DNA of 64,000 bases. It comes from Morella rubra (taxonomy: Eukaryota > Streptophyta > Magnoliopsida > Fagales > Myricaceae). Shown here one piece after another: positions 23,663 through 34,063 of the stretch (positions within the stretch are counted from its first letter, which is position 1; each line of letters starts with the position of its first letter). The stretch covers positions 10,351,323-10,415,322 of the forward strand of contig CM025856.1 of NCBI GenBank assembly GCA_003952965.2, given 5' to 3'. The notes beneath the pieces are model-generated. The model did not search any database and was not told where the DNA came from. It worked only from the letters and a program-made list of their open reading frames with translations. A program made the translations under genes and the position numbers.

Positions 23663-24831
23663 CCTGTGGCTGATACCCACCTGTCTAAGAATGCCTAGCC
23701 GCCTAAGAAACCGAAAAAACTGAAATCATTGTATTCTGCAGAAATCGTGTTTTGAATAAGTCCTGAAAGAGTTTTCAAACTTATAAAAGCAGACATAGCA
23801 TGCAGATGCATCTGCACCCCATTGGTGATGCACTTCAGAACCTGAAAGCATGTAAATGCGTCCTGGTTTAACTACAGTACCCTTCATATAGCACGGTAAT
23901 TTTGATATCAGAAAGAAAAGGAAATGAGTATTCCATGCAAGTGTATCTGCACCTCTTTATCCTCTCAAACTAAACTTAGATCACAAACCAAATAATCTTT
24001 AGTTTCGGAACTCCTACTTTTCAAAGTGAGAGACGTAACAGGAGTCCATGCAAATTTCCCGTCAATACATTTAAAACTGAGAAATCTTCCCTTGACAAAT
24101 GGGGGAAAAGAATCTGCAGACATAGTCTTTTAGACGCTAGTAGATTCTAGACAGAATCAATGCCTCATCACAATGAGAGAGACGATTCTGTAATCGTCAT
24201 CCTATTTAGCCAATAGCACAACCATATTAACAAGCTCCACACGGAAGCAAATGGTGCGATCTTTTGGGTCAGCATGTAATACCTTCTTAATTAAGGACAA
24301 GCAGGCTAGACCTCTAAGATGCGCAGATCAAGAGGTTTATGAAGGAAAAGAGTACTTGAACGAGGAAGAGGCAGAGAGCTGATGAACGATGAAGAGGCAG
24401 CTGTCATCACAAAACGATTTGAACGATGTGTTGCTGAAAGCTAAGACCTGATGAAGAGGCAAAGATCTGATGAACGATGTGAAAGAAATATGCACTAAAA
24501 ATCATTATTCTAGATACCGTGTGTTTATATCTATTATATTAGGTAATATGTTGTAACAAAATATATTACACTGTTATTACTGAGTGACATTGTAGAAAAG
24601 TCATGCCAACAATTATTGAATTAAAAAAGCGGGGAATATGTTTTTCGGTTAATTGTACACTTGATGTTTTGTTCTACACCAAGGCACATAATTATGAACA
24701 ATAGGTCTATACTCGTTGTGCCTGTATTATCTATGATGATGTACTCAGTCATCGAGGTAGTGACCTTAAGCAAACATGTAGGTGCACTGTAAGAGTACAT
24801 GTATTGAACAGAATCAAATATATATGCCTTA

Positions 24832-24882
24832 TGGAAGTGATCATTGATGTTGAGAAGGTCTCAACATCAATGATCACTTCCA
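24832..24882. repeat. Perfect 24-bp hairpin with a 3-nt loop
   Basis: Bases 24832-24855 are exactly complementary to 24859-24882, with agg (24856-24858) between them. The arms read 'ggaagtgatcattgatgttg...' inward. It is short for a MITE and has no flanking duplication that I can see. It could be a cruciform, a replication template-switch scar or a library artefact. Confidence 0.85.
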
Positions 24883-25990
24883 AAAGGTATTCAGCACAAT
24901 TTGTTTATGTATCCTTAGACCCAAGAGGTTTGTGCAAGTTTGTTTATTGTGTACTTGTACTCTAACCGAGTCATTTGGTGATGATCTTTCTAGGTCAAAT
25001 ATTCCAAACAACATCGAGTCTTGTACATCATCTGAGTTTGGATAAATGCTCAATAAAGAATCCACCAGTCTCTTTGTGAGGTAGTATATTCAAGTATATC
25101 TGTATAGAGTTGGACTCAAGAAAAAGAAATATGTGGCTAGAGAAATTTTGTGAATTTTTTTTCAAAATTAATATATAATATATATTTATTTGTGAGATTG
25201 TTTTGGAAACAATTTGAGAGTCCAACGAGCTTACAGATTATAAAATTAAGAATTATATGAGTTAAATTTTATCAATGATAATATTCTAGTCCTATTAGCT
25301 CATATGAAATATAGTATGGTGTAAGATAAATAAATGATTATAATAATTAGCAAAAGGGATTTTGCAAATAAATCTAAAATTCTTGAGGTGAATTGTAATA
25401 TGTTAATGGACATGATTACAATTAGTAGAAGTTTGAAATTCGGAATAAAATAATATAAGGAGTTAATGGAAAAATAGTTTTCCATGTGATCCTATGGCCG
25501 AGATCTTGAGATCCCTAACGATCTCACGCATTATCACAGCTAGGGTTTTCATATAAAATGATAGCTATGAGATAATTTATCCTAATCGTTAGTTTGGAGT
25601 TGGCCATCAAAACTCAAAAAACTCTACGATGGCTGTGAGCGTGGAGAGGAAGGAGGCAAAACATTTGGGCTACTATTGTGAAATTCTAGAGATTGTGAGA
25701 TCGGCAAGAATCTGAAGATTATTGAAGAATTCTTGTAGATCAACCAAAAGAATTGGTAAATTAATTTTCTGCAATTCTAACTTTCACGATGAAGAGGTTT
25801 TTTGTTTTTTCAACGATTTCAAGCCACAATTTGAACGATGAATCATGAAGAGGTTTTTCAACAATTTCAGAACAAGATTTTTGTATAATGCAACAATTTG
25901 GTCTTTTTTTGGTCTCTCAGGCAGGTGGGCCCAAGTGACGGGCCAGTGGGTTTTCTCATTAAATGATGTGTGCCTATCTCAACTATCGGA

Positions 25991-26426
25991 TGTCGTCTCC
26001 TAATCTCTGCCATCGCTTCACACCCATTTGCTTCGCATAGTAATCGGATTCGCTTATCTATGGCATTGTAAATATTTTTCACTGCACTCAAAAGAGCTGC
26101 TCACAACTCATAATCACTACGTCCTAAAACTTCATTGCCAATAGCAACGCCACAAGAATGTGTCTCAGGAAGGAATGGTTGTACATGCTCTTTAACGCAA
26201 TTCATGCTCATGTTTTTCAGGTCTCCATTCGGAAGTCCAACCACTAATTCAAGCCCAGTTCCACTGAACGCCTTTAGAACACTATGATCGGCGTCATAAA
26301 TTCTTACATTTCTTATTTTTGCTACTATGAGAAGAGGAGCAACTTCATTAGGTGAAGGGAGGTTATCTGCAATTCTTTCGTAATTTATTCCATATGTTCC
26401 TGTGTATCCTTGAACTGTCAGAGAGG
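25991..26426 (-). pseudogene. Glucan endo-1,3-beta-glucosidase (GH17) exon relic
   Basis: On the minus strand a splice-acceptor-like 'tttttctag' (about 26427-26436) precedes an exon encoding GTYGINYERIADNLPSP, VRIYDADHSVLKAFSGTGLE, VVGLPNGDL, VQPFLPETHS and AIGNEVLG, all hallmarks of the N-terminal half of plant GH17 beta-1,3-glucanases (wall callose/glucan hydrolysis). The catalytic-acid motif region (GNEVLG) is present. An in-frame TGA follows DYEL where homologues have Trp. After VKNIYNAIDK the homology ends and unrelated sequence shared with 23597-23662 takes over. The rest of the enzyme, including the nucleophile region, is missing. Confidence 0.85.
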
Positions 26427-27064
26427 CTAGAAAAAAGATAAAAGAATGAGCTCCATGTCCATTTTTCACGTGGTTCAAAATAGAAGATACATAACAAGGA
26501 TATACAAGCAAGTAGAGCTTAGAAAAAAAAAAAGTAGAGCTTCACACGAAAACAAAGTGGGGGTCCTTTTTTTCGTTCTCTCTTTTTTGGATGGTAGTTC
26601 TAACTGTGCAGCCCTGCGGTCTAGGGTTGGCAAAGACTCGAGAGACTTTTTCTCTCCGTACAGGTTCCCTTTCTAGGGATTTTGCCTCCTCGTTTGAGCC
26701 TCTTCAGGGTTCCTTTTGGGTGACGTGACCCTGTTCACTTTTCGCCCTGCCTGACTGTACCTGCCGATAGCGCTTTCTTCTCTCTTCCGTCGCCTTTTCG
26801 TCCTTGTTTCTGTACGGAGGATCGCTTTTCTCAAGTTCAGTTGTGATCTCCGTCTTCTGTGGGCTGGTTGGGGTAGCTTTCATGCAGAGGTTTGCGGCTA
26901 TGGTTTCCCGCCCCCCATCCCCGTCACGTCTATTTATTCCGTGGGCTTGGCCTACTTCTGTGCGCTTGTTTCCTTTCCTCTAGTGCTGTCCGTTTGGTTC
27001 TCTCCTTGGTGGTGTGTGTTACTTCTCTCTTTGCTCTCCTGTTACTGGTGTGACGGACCCTCTT

Positions 27065-28892
27065 ATGGAGGATTTGGAACACTTGATCCATAAGACCGAG
27101 TCCCACACTTGGGACAACCAGCCCCCGATGGACACTTTGTCAGCTTCTCAACTAATCCTTGTTGGCAAAATTATTTCCCAGTGCTATCACAGTTTGAACT
27201 CTCTTAAAGGGGCCACTGGGCGTTCGTGGATCTTTGTGGCACATCTGGTGATTAAAGAACTTGAGCCCAATGTGATCTTGTTTGAGTTTCAGAAACCTGA
27301 GGATTGTGCACGGGTTCTTAAACGATGCCCTTGGAACATCAAGGGTAATGTCCTGGTGGTTAAGCTATGGGAACCGGGTCTCTCTTGGAGGGAGGTAGAT
27401 CTGAACTCCCCTCCCATTTGGCTGCAGATCCATGGTCTCCCCATGGACCGATCTAATGAAGCTTCAGCCAGGAGTATTGGTTCTGCTGTGGGAGAGGTTC
27501 TCCGGATTGAAGGTGACAGTTCAGCCCGTATATGGTGCGTTCCATTTATTCGCGTCTAAGTACTGTGATGTGAACCTTGTCAAAAATAACGAGACCCAAC
27601 AACAATAGGGAACCCAAGATCGTTCTAGGACAGATTTGAATGGAAACCTCAACCCATTGTTTATGACAAACAATAACCTCGGTATAAGGAATACGCCACA
27701 AATAGTGGTGGAACTCCGTTTGATAAGTCGAGATGAACGCCACGGGAAATCCCGATAAGTTCGAGTAGTTCTTCAAAGAACCAAAGAGAATCACAAGACC
27801 TCTCAAATAATATTAATCTCAAAGTTCTTGTTCTCTACGCCCAAAAGGCCCTATAAATATACTTGGAACATCCCTCCAAGAATAGGAAACTAACTCAAAT
27901 TTGAAAGAAATTAAATGCTCTTAAAAATCTTCCAAGAATAAGAGAAGCTAGCATTTGAAAAGGAAATTCAAATGCTCCTAAAAATCCGAGTTTTTGAAAG
28001 AAGATAAACATTCCTAAAATAATTCGGCTAAGAATAAGGAGAAGCCAGCATTTGAAAAGGAAATTCAGATGCTCCTGAAAATCCGGACTTCGCCAGATAC
28101 GTCCCGCCTTTGTTCTAGCCGATATGTAAACGCCCGAAGTGCCAAGTAGTGTAGATGCCCGAGGTGTAAGCACTTGTGCAGATGCTCAATGTGCAAGTAC
28201 TTGTGCAGACGCCCGATGTGCAAGTACTTCGGCCCGAGGTGTTGGTTACCCGGGATAGTTACCCCGAGGTGCATACGCTGAGCTTGTTTCAGCCGGGGTC
28301 ATAACACTGAGGTCGTTCCAGCCGAGGTGCATACGCCGAGATCGTTTCAGCTAAAGTACATATGCCGAGATTTGAAGCTAAGCCTTGACCAATCCTTCTA
28401 GAACTTGAATCGTGGTGATGATTCTTTGTTGCCGACATCGATTATGCTCAATAGGCCTCCACCTATTTGCTTGAACTAGATTCCTTGTATGATTTGCATC
28501 ATACTGTTTCACACAAGCCACCCTTTGCCCACTGGATATCTGCTCACCGTGACCATTTGAAGGCTACTTGGGTTCATTTTAAATATGAATGAATTTCTGG
28601 TTTGTGGTATGGGTGTGGCCGCCTTGGTCATATTGTTGCTGCGTGTGGGTTCACTACTGAAGCTAAAATTGTTTATGGCACTTATAGGCCTTGGCTTAAG
28701 GCTGAAGTTTCTGGCTTCCAGCCGGGTAGAACCCCTCCTCGTGAGGCGCTAACTTTGGGTCCAGTTGGTTCTTCGTTGGTGGTTACTTCCCCCCCGGTGG
28801 TGCTGCCACCTGGCCAAACTTCATCTTCTTCATTGCCTACTGAGGTTGACGTGCATGAGGGGTCAACTCATGCAAACCCAGCTTCTATGTAG
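27065..28892 (+). pseudogene. LINE-type ORF1 (DUF4283 plus zinc knuckle), split by a solo LTR
   Basis: The frame starting MEDLEHLIHKTE at 27065 carries DUF4283 features: LVGKIISQCYHSLN, the FEFQKPEDCARVLKRCPW segment, and PPIWLQIHGLPMDRSNE. It stops at 27557-27559, just before the LTR inserted at 27566. Beyond the LTR, a degraded continuation includes WVHFKYE and a zinc knuckle YGCGRLGHIVAACGF whose first Cys is replaced by Trp. It then runs into a Pro/Ser-rich tail up to 28892. Such proteins are ORF1 of plant L1-like retrotransposons or host proteins derived from them, and bind nucleic acid. Stops, a frameshift and the LTR make it non-functional. Confidence 0.8.
27566..28502 (-). mobile_element. 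Solo LTR, minus orientation, TACTG target duplication
   Basis: Termini are TGATG at 27566-27570 and CATCA at 28498-28502, with the 5-bp duplication TACTG at 27561-27565 and 28503-28507. The 'gtgaacc', 'aacgagacccaacaac' and 'gaaatcccgataagttcg' blocks match the solo LTR at 21047-21835. The middle is divergent and contains a run of 'gcccgaggtgcatacgccgag'-like short repeats (about 28130-28380). The Pol-tail part is shortened and lacks the TRARAKKFK codons, so this is a distinct subfamily or a deleted copy. Confidence 0.88.
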
Positions 28893-29391
28893 GTTCTTGG
28901 TTGCGTCTCTAGCTTGCCTGACACTGTGGGCCCCAGGTGCCTTCCCCAACACATGTTGTGTTAGAGGAAGACAATTAGTACTGGACTTCCCATGCTCTTC
29001 GAGTCTCGAGTGAGGAGCGTTGGTCACATCTTTAGGAAGCTACGCCAAGTACCATAATGGAAATTGTGGAAAAGATTGTGGCACAGCATGACCTCATCCC
29101 AGAAGCCTCTATTTTTTTTTCCCGTTGGTTGCTAAATTGTAGAAAGCTACAGGAAAAGTTGTCAGTTGTCTAAACGTCACATTTGACCCCATCTCTGATC
29201 CTTTCTCTGATTTGGGCCCATTTGGGCATAAGGTAGTTTCCTAGTAGCCCACTCGACGTCCCTCTGTGGTGAAACACCGAAAGCCCACCTCTGATGTTGG
29301 GACCGATTCTGTGCAACCTTCGGCCCACTTTGTTGTTGATAAAGGCAAACACGCCTTGGAGGATCCAGTGGACTTGGTGCATAGTTCGAAA
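28893..29391. other. Possible downstream part of the LINE-like remnant, not resolved
   Basis: I see no clear coding region. Short open segments occur on both strands, but I do not recognise a LINE reverse-transcriptase motif before the hAT-like element starts at 29392. Confidence 0.4.
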
Positions 29392-30572
29392 TAAGGGTGA
29401 GCACCAGAACTGATGGAACCGGAATAGTCCATTCTGTTTCGAGTTCCGATACCCACCGGAACCATAATTTTCATTCCAGTTCCATTCCAGAAATGGAACA
29501 AAATTTTCAGAAACGGAATCCGGAAATTCTGGTTCCTTATCTGGCCAAGCGAAGAGGGATACAGAAAACACAATCGGGAAGCTATCTTTTGTCTATGAAA
29601 AATTGTAAAATGCTATCCTCCAGAACTCCATACAGAAACAAAACCAAAATCATATTAAAGATAACAAAAAGAATAGAAAGAGCTATACAGATTCGTGAAC
29701 ATTTCCATCAGACCATCACCTCAACTCCACGCTCAGATCCGTAGATTCTATGGTTGTTTCCTTGTTCATAGTCCAATTGCAGAAGATTCCAAGAAAGCCC
29801 AAGAAATTGGAGAGTGAAAGCTTCTGAATTATCACTTTCTTTCCCAAGTTTTTCACTTTGCAGAAATAGTCGAACACTATGTTCTTATCAACCCCATTCT
29901 TTCTCTCCTTCGCTCTCTTCCTCTCCGTACCACTTCTCTTTGTCTTCAGCCCTCAAATCCTCCCTCCGAAACATGTCCCGCCCTCATTCCCGGACGACCT
30001 TGACGATCTCGCCCTCAGATGTAAATATGTAAATATTTACATAATCACCAACTCAGTTTCAGTGAAAGAAGCTAAACCACAACAATAGACTCACCTTGAT
30101 CTCCCTTGAATGACTACAGACCCATCCCAGAATCAACAAACCATAAAGAACAAGATACTCAACACGCTAGCAGCCGATTACCAAAACGAAACCAAACAAA
30201 ATATTCGGCTCCAATGTGATGCGACGGCGAGAGAGAGAGGGAAAGAGGAGCTGAGCACGAGGGAGAGGGATCTGAGCACGGTTGAGGGAGAATCGAAAGA
30301 CAGCCACGACAAGGAGGGTGGGGCGCATGGCTCAGGCTGATGGCAGGGAGAATGGGAGAGAGGGGGCATAAGCGCTAGAAACCTGGAGGCTGTACGACCT
30401 AATTTCGTTCGGTTAAGTGACCTGGGTCCTGGGTCGACCTAGGTCAATACTTTATTTTTTCATTTTTCAAAAAAAAATATCGGAACCGGAAATTCCGGCA
30501 TTTCCGCCATAAACTATTTGTGACTAAAATGTGATCGGTTCTGGTTCAAACAGGAACAAATGCTCAGCCTTA
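29392..30572. mobile_element. hAT-like non-autonomous element, 1181 bp
   Basis: The left end TAAGGGTGAGCACCAGAAC and the right end (in reverse complement TAAGGCTGAGCATTTG) are hAT-style termini. Both are followed by 'ccgg/ggaacc' sub-terminal motifs (29410-29540 and 30481-30555). No 8-bp target duplication was found, perhaps because of decay. No transposase is visible. The interior carries exon-like sequence (29879-30020) and a purine-rich tract (about 30225-30300), so it may be a gene-capturing element. Confidence 0.6.
29879..30088 (+). pseudogene. Captured first-exon-like ORF, resembling a Core-2/I-branching GlcNAc-transferase-type N terminus
   Basis: The ORF opens MFLSTPFFLSFALFLSV, a strong type-II signal-anchor, followed by PLLFVFSPQILPPK and PDDLDDLALR. 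This layout (short N terminus, hydrophobic anchor, Pro-rich stem, DELDDL-like segment) is what I recall for plant DUF266/BC10-like glycosyltransferases, which are Golgi type-II membrane proteins. The likeness ends at DLALR, about 44 residues in, and the frame then reads unrelated sequence to a stop. The family call is from memory of the pattern. Its position inside the hAT-like element suggests transduplication. Confidence 0.4.
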
Positions 30573-31560
30573 CTAATGCTCTGAGTAGTTAGGGGACACT
30601 GTGATGGTGGAGGTCCACTAGAAATGGTGCAGCGATGCACTTGCAGTACTTGGAACCTTCGTGGATGCTTTCCTCCTCTTTAAGGCGTGGACATGTTCTT
30701 TTATTATGACCATCTATTTACTCAGAACATATAATCCACTTGGCCTCGTATCCTACCAGTGGATGTACACTTTTTCGGTCCCCGTTTCCAGAGTTTTCTA
30801 GGCCTACCAGGTTGAGCCCTTGATAGCGAGGGTTCCATTGCCTCATATGCAATATGGAGCCATTGGTCCTCAGATGGAATCAAGTAAATAATAGGGGCAT
30901 ATACCTTCCAATAGGCCTCTGTGGTATAATACCAGTCTACGAAGTCTTCAGGATTTCTTCCATCGTATATGATGGTAGCAAACCCGTGAGGACATGGGAT
31001 CCCACTAAGATCCCACCTCTGACAAGTGCATGTTTTTCATAAGCAATATTATTGTCATTCCAATATAATTTGACAGAAAATTTGAGGAATGGTGAAAAGT
31101 GTATATAAGATTGGCAGTTTAAAGGTGCAACTTGTGTTAATTTGGAGTGCAGCTTGTAAAAACTCCTATCTAAGAAAAATTAAGAAAAATCAAACCACAT
31201 AGACTCTGTAAGAAGAAATGAACAGCCAGAGTCAATTGAAAAAATGTCAAACTAGGAAGGGTAGCCTAATAAAGCGAAAATAGTCAAGTCGAGAGGAATC
31301 ATGTGGGTTTATAGACAGGACTGCTAAATTGGAAAAATGTCATCGAATCACATACAAAATATATAAAAACATATAAATCAATAAAATAAATCTTGCTTTA
31401 CAGCATAATCTTTCACATGAATAGCTTGTAACAACGACATATTATGTATGTAGCAGTTGTAGTACCTTAGAGTAAGAAAATGTTAATAAAATCATCTCAG
31501 CTCTATCCTTATGTTCAAGCGAATTGGTTTTGCTATCACTAAACTTGGGTTTTATAAACC
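30573..31560. other. Non-genic sequence
   Basis: No gene is recognised. A plus-strand frame at 30854-31042 (62 residues) has no recognisable motif. Confidence 0.4.
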
Positions 31561-31868
31561 TACCTCGCCCCCCCCCCCCCCCCGCCCCCACCCCCTCGGG
31601 GCCCCCGGGGTAGGGTATTACTTTAACTCAAGTACAATGTTTTGACCTCCTTAGAAAGGGAGCATATTCTTTCTTTCAAACCCCCCCTCCCCACAAACAC
31701 CTGTATTACTTTAACTCAAGTACAATGTTTTTCCCTCCTTAAAAATGTCATCGAATCACATACAAAATATAATAAAACATATTCTTTCCTTAGATCCCAC
31801 CCCCCCCCCCCTCGGTGGAGTATTACTTTGCTCTCGAGTACAATGTTTTGCCCTCCATATTCTTTCCT
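31561..31868. repeat. C-rich low-complexity block with a three-copy degenerate repeat
   Basis: Poly-C tracts lie near 31567-31605, 31680-31695 and 31798-31812. The phrase 'tattactttaactcaagtac' with 'aatgttttg(a/c)cctcc' recurs near 31616, 31703 and 31822, so the poly-C runs are part of a ~90-120 bp repeating unit. Run lengths are likely to be unreliable in the assembly. Confidence 0.75.
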
Positions 31869-32760
31869 TAGATCAACAAAAGATTATTTATTATTAAGAT
31901 TCCAATAGCTAGATAAATTAGTCCTACTCTAAAAGCAGATGCATCGCCTTCTTCCTAATTACAAATCTTTCAGCCTATCGGTTCCCCGTGTTTATCGTCT
32001 GATTCCTGTTTGGGTATCTGGTACAATTTGTAATAACACAAACACAAGAAAGATATCACGTAAAATGATTTGCCCAACTTCATAAGGAAGCATACTTGTT
32101 CCTTAATCAGATCAACAAATATTATTCCTTATTTAGATTCCTATAGCTAGATGAGGTCCTACTCTAAAAGAAGATGTCTCGCCTTCTTCAAAATTATGAA
32201 CCTTTCTGGCCTATTGATTCCATAAGTTTATCCTCTAATTCTTGTTTAGGTATCTGTTAGAATCTACAACAGCACGAACACAAGAAATATATTATGTAAA
32301 ATAATTTGCCCTTCCTCGTAAGGAATCGTGCATGTTCCTTAATCAAATCAACAAAGGTTATTCCTTATTTAGATTCCTAAGCTAGATGAGGTCCTACTCT
32401 AAAAGAAGATGTCTCGCCTTCTTCATAACTACGAACCTTTTCGGCCTAGCGCTCCATCATGAGTTTATCCTCATTCTCGTATGGATATCTATTGTAATCT
32501 GTACCAACACAGACGCAGGAAAGATATCATGTAAAATGATTTATCATCCTTTGGAAGGAAGCATGTGTGTTCCTTAATTAAATCAACAAAGATTATTCCT
32601 TTTTCAGATCCCATAACTAGATGAGGTCCTACTCTCAAAGAAGATCCCTCGCTCACTTTCAAGCAACAAACATTGTCTGCCTATCCATTCCATTAGTTTA
32701 TCCTTTAATTATTATATGGCTATCCATTTGCTTTAAATAATATGCATTGCATGTCTGAGT
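31869..32760. repeat. Tandem repeat of ~237 bp, four copies
   Basis: The marker 'atcaacaaa' followed by 'gattcc(t/a)atagctagat' and 'cctactctaaaagaagatg' recurs at about 31872, 32110, 32348 and 32582 (spacings about 238, 238 and 234). Each unit also has 'tcgccttctt', 'gtttatcctc' and 'aagatatcatgtaaaatgat'. Divergence is about 10-20 percent by eye. It is an old minisatellite or duplicated non-coding unit. Confidence 0.85.
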
Positions 32761-34063
32761 AAAGCCTATGTTTGCTTTTTTATTATGACCGAGATTCTTC
32801 CTTTCCCCTTTTTACTTAGACTTCTTGCCTTATTTAAGAAAAATTAATTATGGTCTTTTCCATTAGCAATTTTGAGAGAGAGGATGGGAAAAAATTATCA
32901 AGATTAATTTTTTCAATTTGTTGTCCAAATTAGATGGTTTTATTTAGATAGAGATAGACACATCATGCATTTAATGTTGCAAGGTTCAAACTGTCTAGTA
33001 TTTAATACGAACAACATTAAATACTATAGGGCTCACATAATAAGTCTATTTCGTTAGGAATTGTACCATATAATTTGGACAGAGAATCTCTATCCATAAC
33101 CAAAAAAAAAAAATACTCTTTTCTTGTCTATGCAAGCATGTCTGACTACTGCACCCCAGATGGAAGGTAGGCCACCCTTTTCTCTTTTCTATCTTTGTAA
33201 TATATCTTAAACGGCTTCGGGCGTACTTAGTAGTACTCCTCATAATATAAACTTTGGGCAACTTTGAGTTTAGTATTCCTCCACAATTGAGGGATTTTTT
33301 AAAATTATTTTATTTTGATTCAACACTCATTATCTGGAGTGTGCGGATGATGAGTCGCACTGAAAATTTGATGCATCGAATCCGGGTCTTCTTCAAATAA
33401 GTTTATGATCTGATCTGTAGGACCTTATCTTTTAGTGTGCTTTCTTTGAGCCTTGGGCATTTATATATATATATAGGGCCCATATTGTTTAATTTCGAAC
33501 ACTAAACCTAATATTGGAACGATTTATTTTTTATTTTTATTAAAACTAAAAGTTGCTAGAATATATTTAAAAAATATTATTAAATAAAAAATTTATTAAC
33601 AAATGTACAATTAAATAATTAATCATGATATTCAAAAAAATTAAATGTAATATGCAATAAAAAATAATCTATCTTCGTCGTCGCGTGCATCCAACTTTGC
33701 GTGCATCAAAGTTTTTTTCAACTCTGTGTGCATCCTTATCTTCCTAAATCATAAATTTTAATCAATATAACACTATATTTCTTGTAGTGAGGAACCGATG
33801 AGACGAACAAGTTTGGTTCGTAAGGCGAAGGGCAAGGCATCTTCTTTCATAGTAGGACTTTAACGGTTATAAACTCAATAAGGAATAATCTTTTATGATC
33901 ATACAAAGAAACAAGATACTCCTTCCTAAGGAGGGCAAAGTATTTTACTTGGGAGCAAAGAAATACCGTTTGGAAAGTTATAAAACTGACCAAGTTTAGG
34001 GCTTGAAAAATCAATGATAGCTTGAACATAAGAATAGAGAAATCATCTCAAAAACAAGTACTG
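32761..34063. other. Upstream region of the DC1 gene, with repeat copies
   Basis: It holds one arm of an inverted repeat (33241-33480, partner at 36713-36985), a (TA)n run near 33461-33473 and one copy of a direct repeat (33818-33998, partner 37884-38026). No gene is seen. Any promoter of the DC1 gene would lie at the right edge, but I cannot point to a definite TATA box. Confidence 0.5.
33241..33480 (+). repeat. Inverted repeat, left arm, flanking the DC1 gene
   Basis: Text with 'tcctccacaattgagggatt', 'gattcaacactcattatct' and 'gatgatgagt...gcatc' recurs in reverse complement at 36713-36985, including 'ctttgagccttgggc' and 'atagggccca'. The arms are about 240-270 bp with moderate divergence. 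Confidence 0.75.

Larger units (their letters stand above)
22198..25988. other. Non-genic sequence with small repeats
   Basis: No convincing gene is visible. It holds a purine-rich (gagata/gaga) tract at about 22290-22350, a two-copy 29-bp tandem repeat at 23266-23323, a block at 23597-23662 shared with 25991-26048, and a perfect hairpin at 24832-24882. The remainder is AT-rich and anonymous. Confidence 0.4.

Noticed and set aside
28065..28274. His/Leu/Tyr-repeat ORF on the minus strand
   Set aside because: It is translated from the short tandem repeats inside the solo LTR at 27566-28502. No protein family fits.
31869..32760. CRISPR-like or other regular array
   Set aside because: The units are contiguous ~237-bp tandem copies without unique spacers, in a plant nuclear context.
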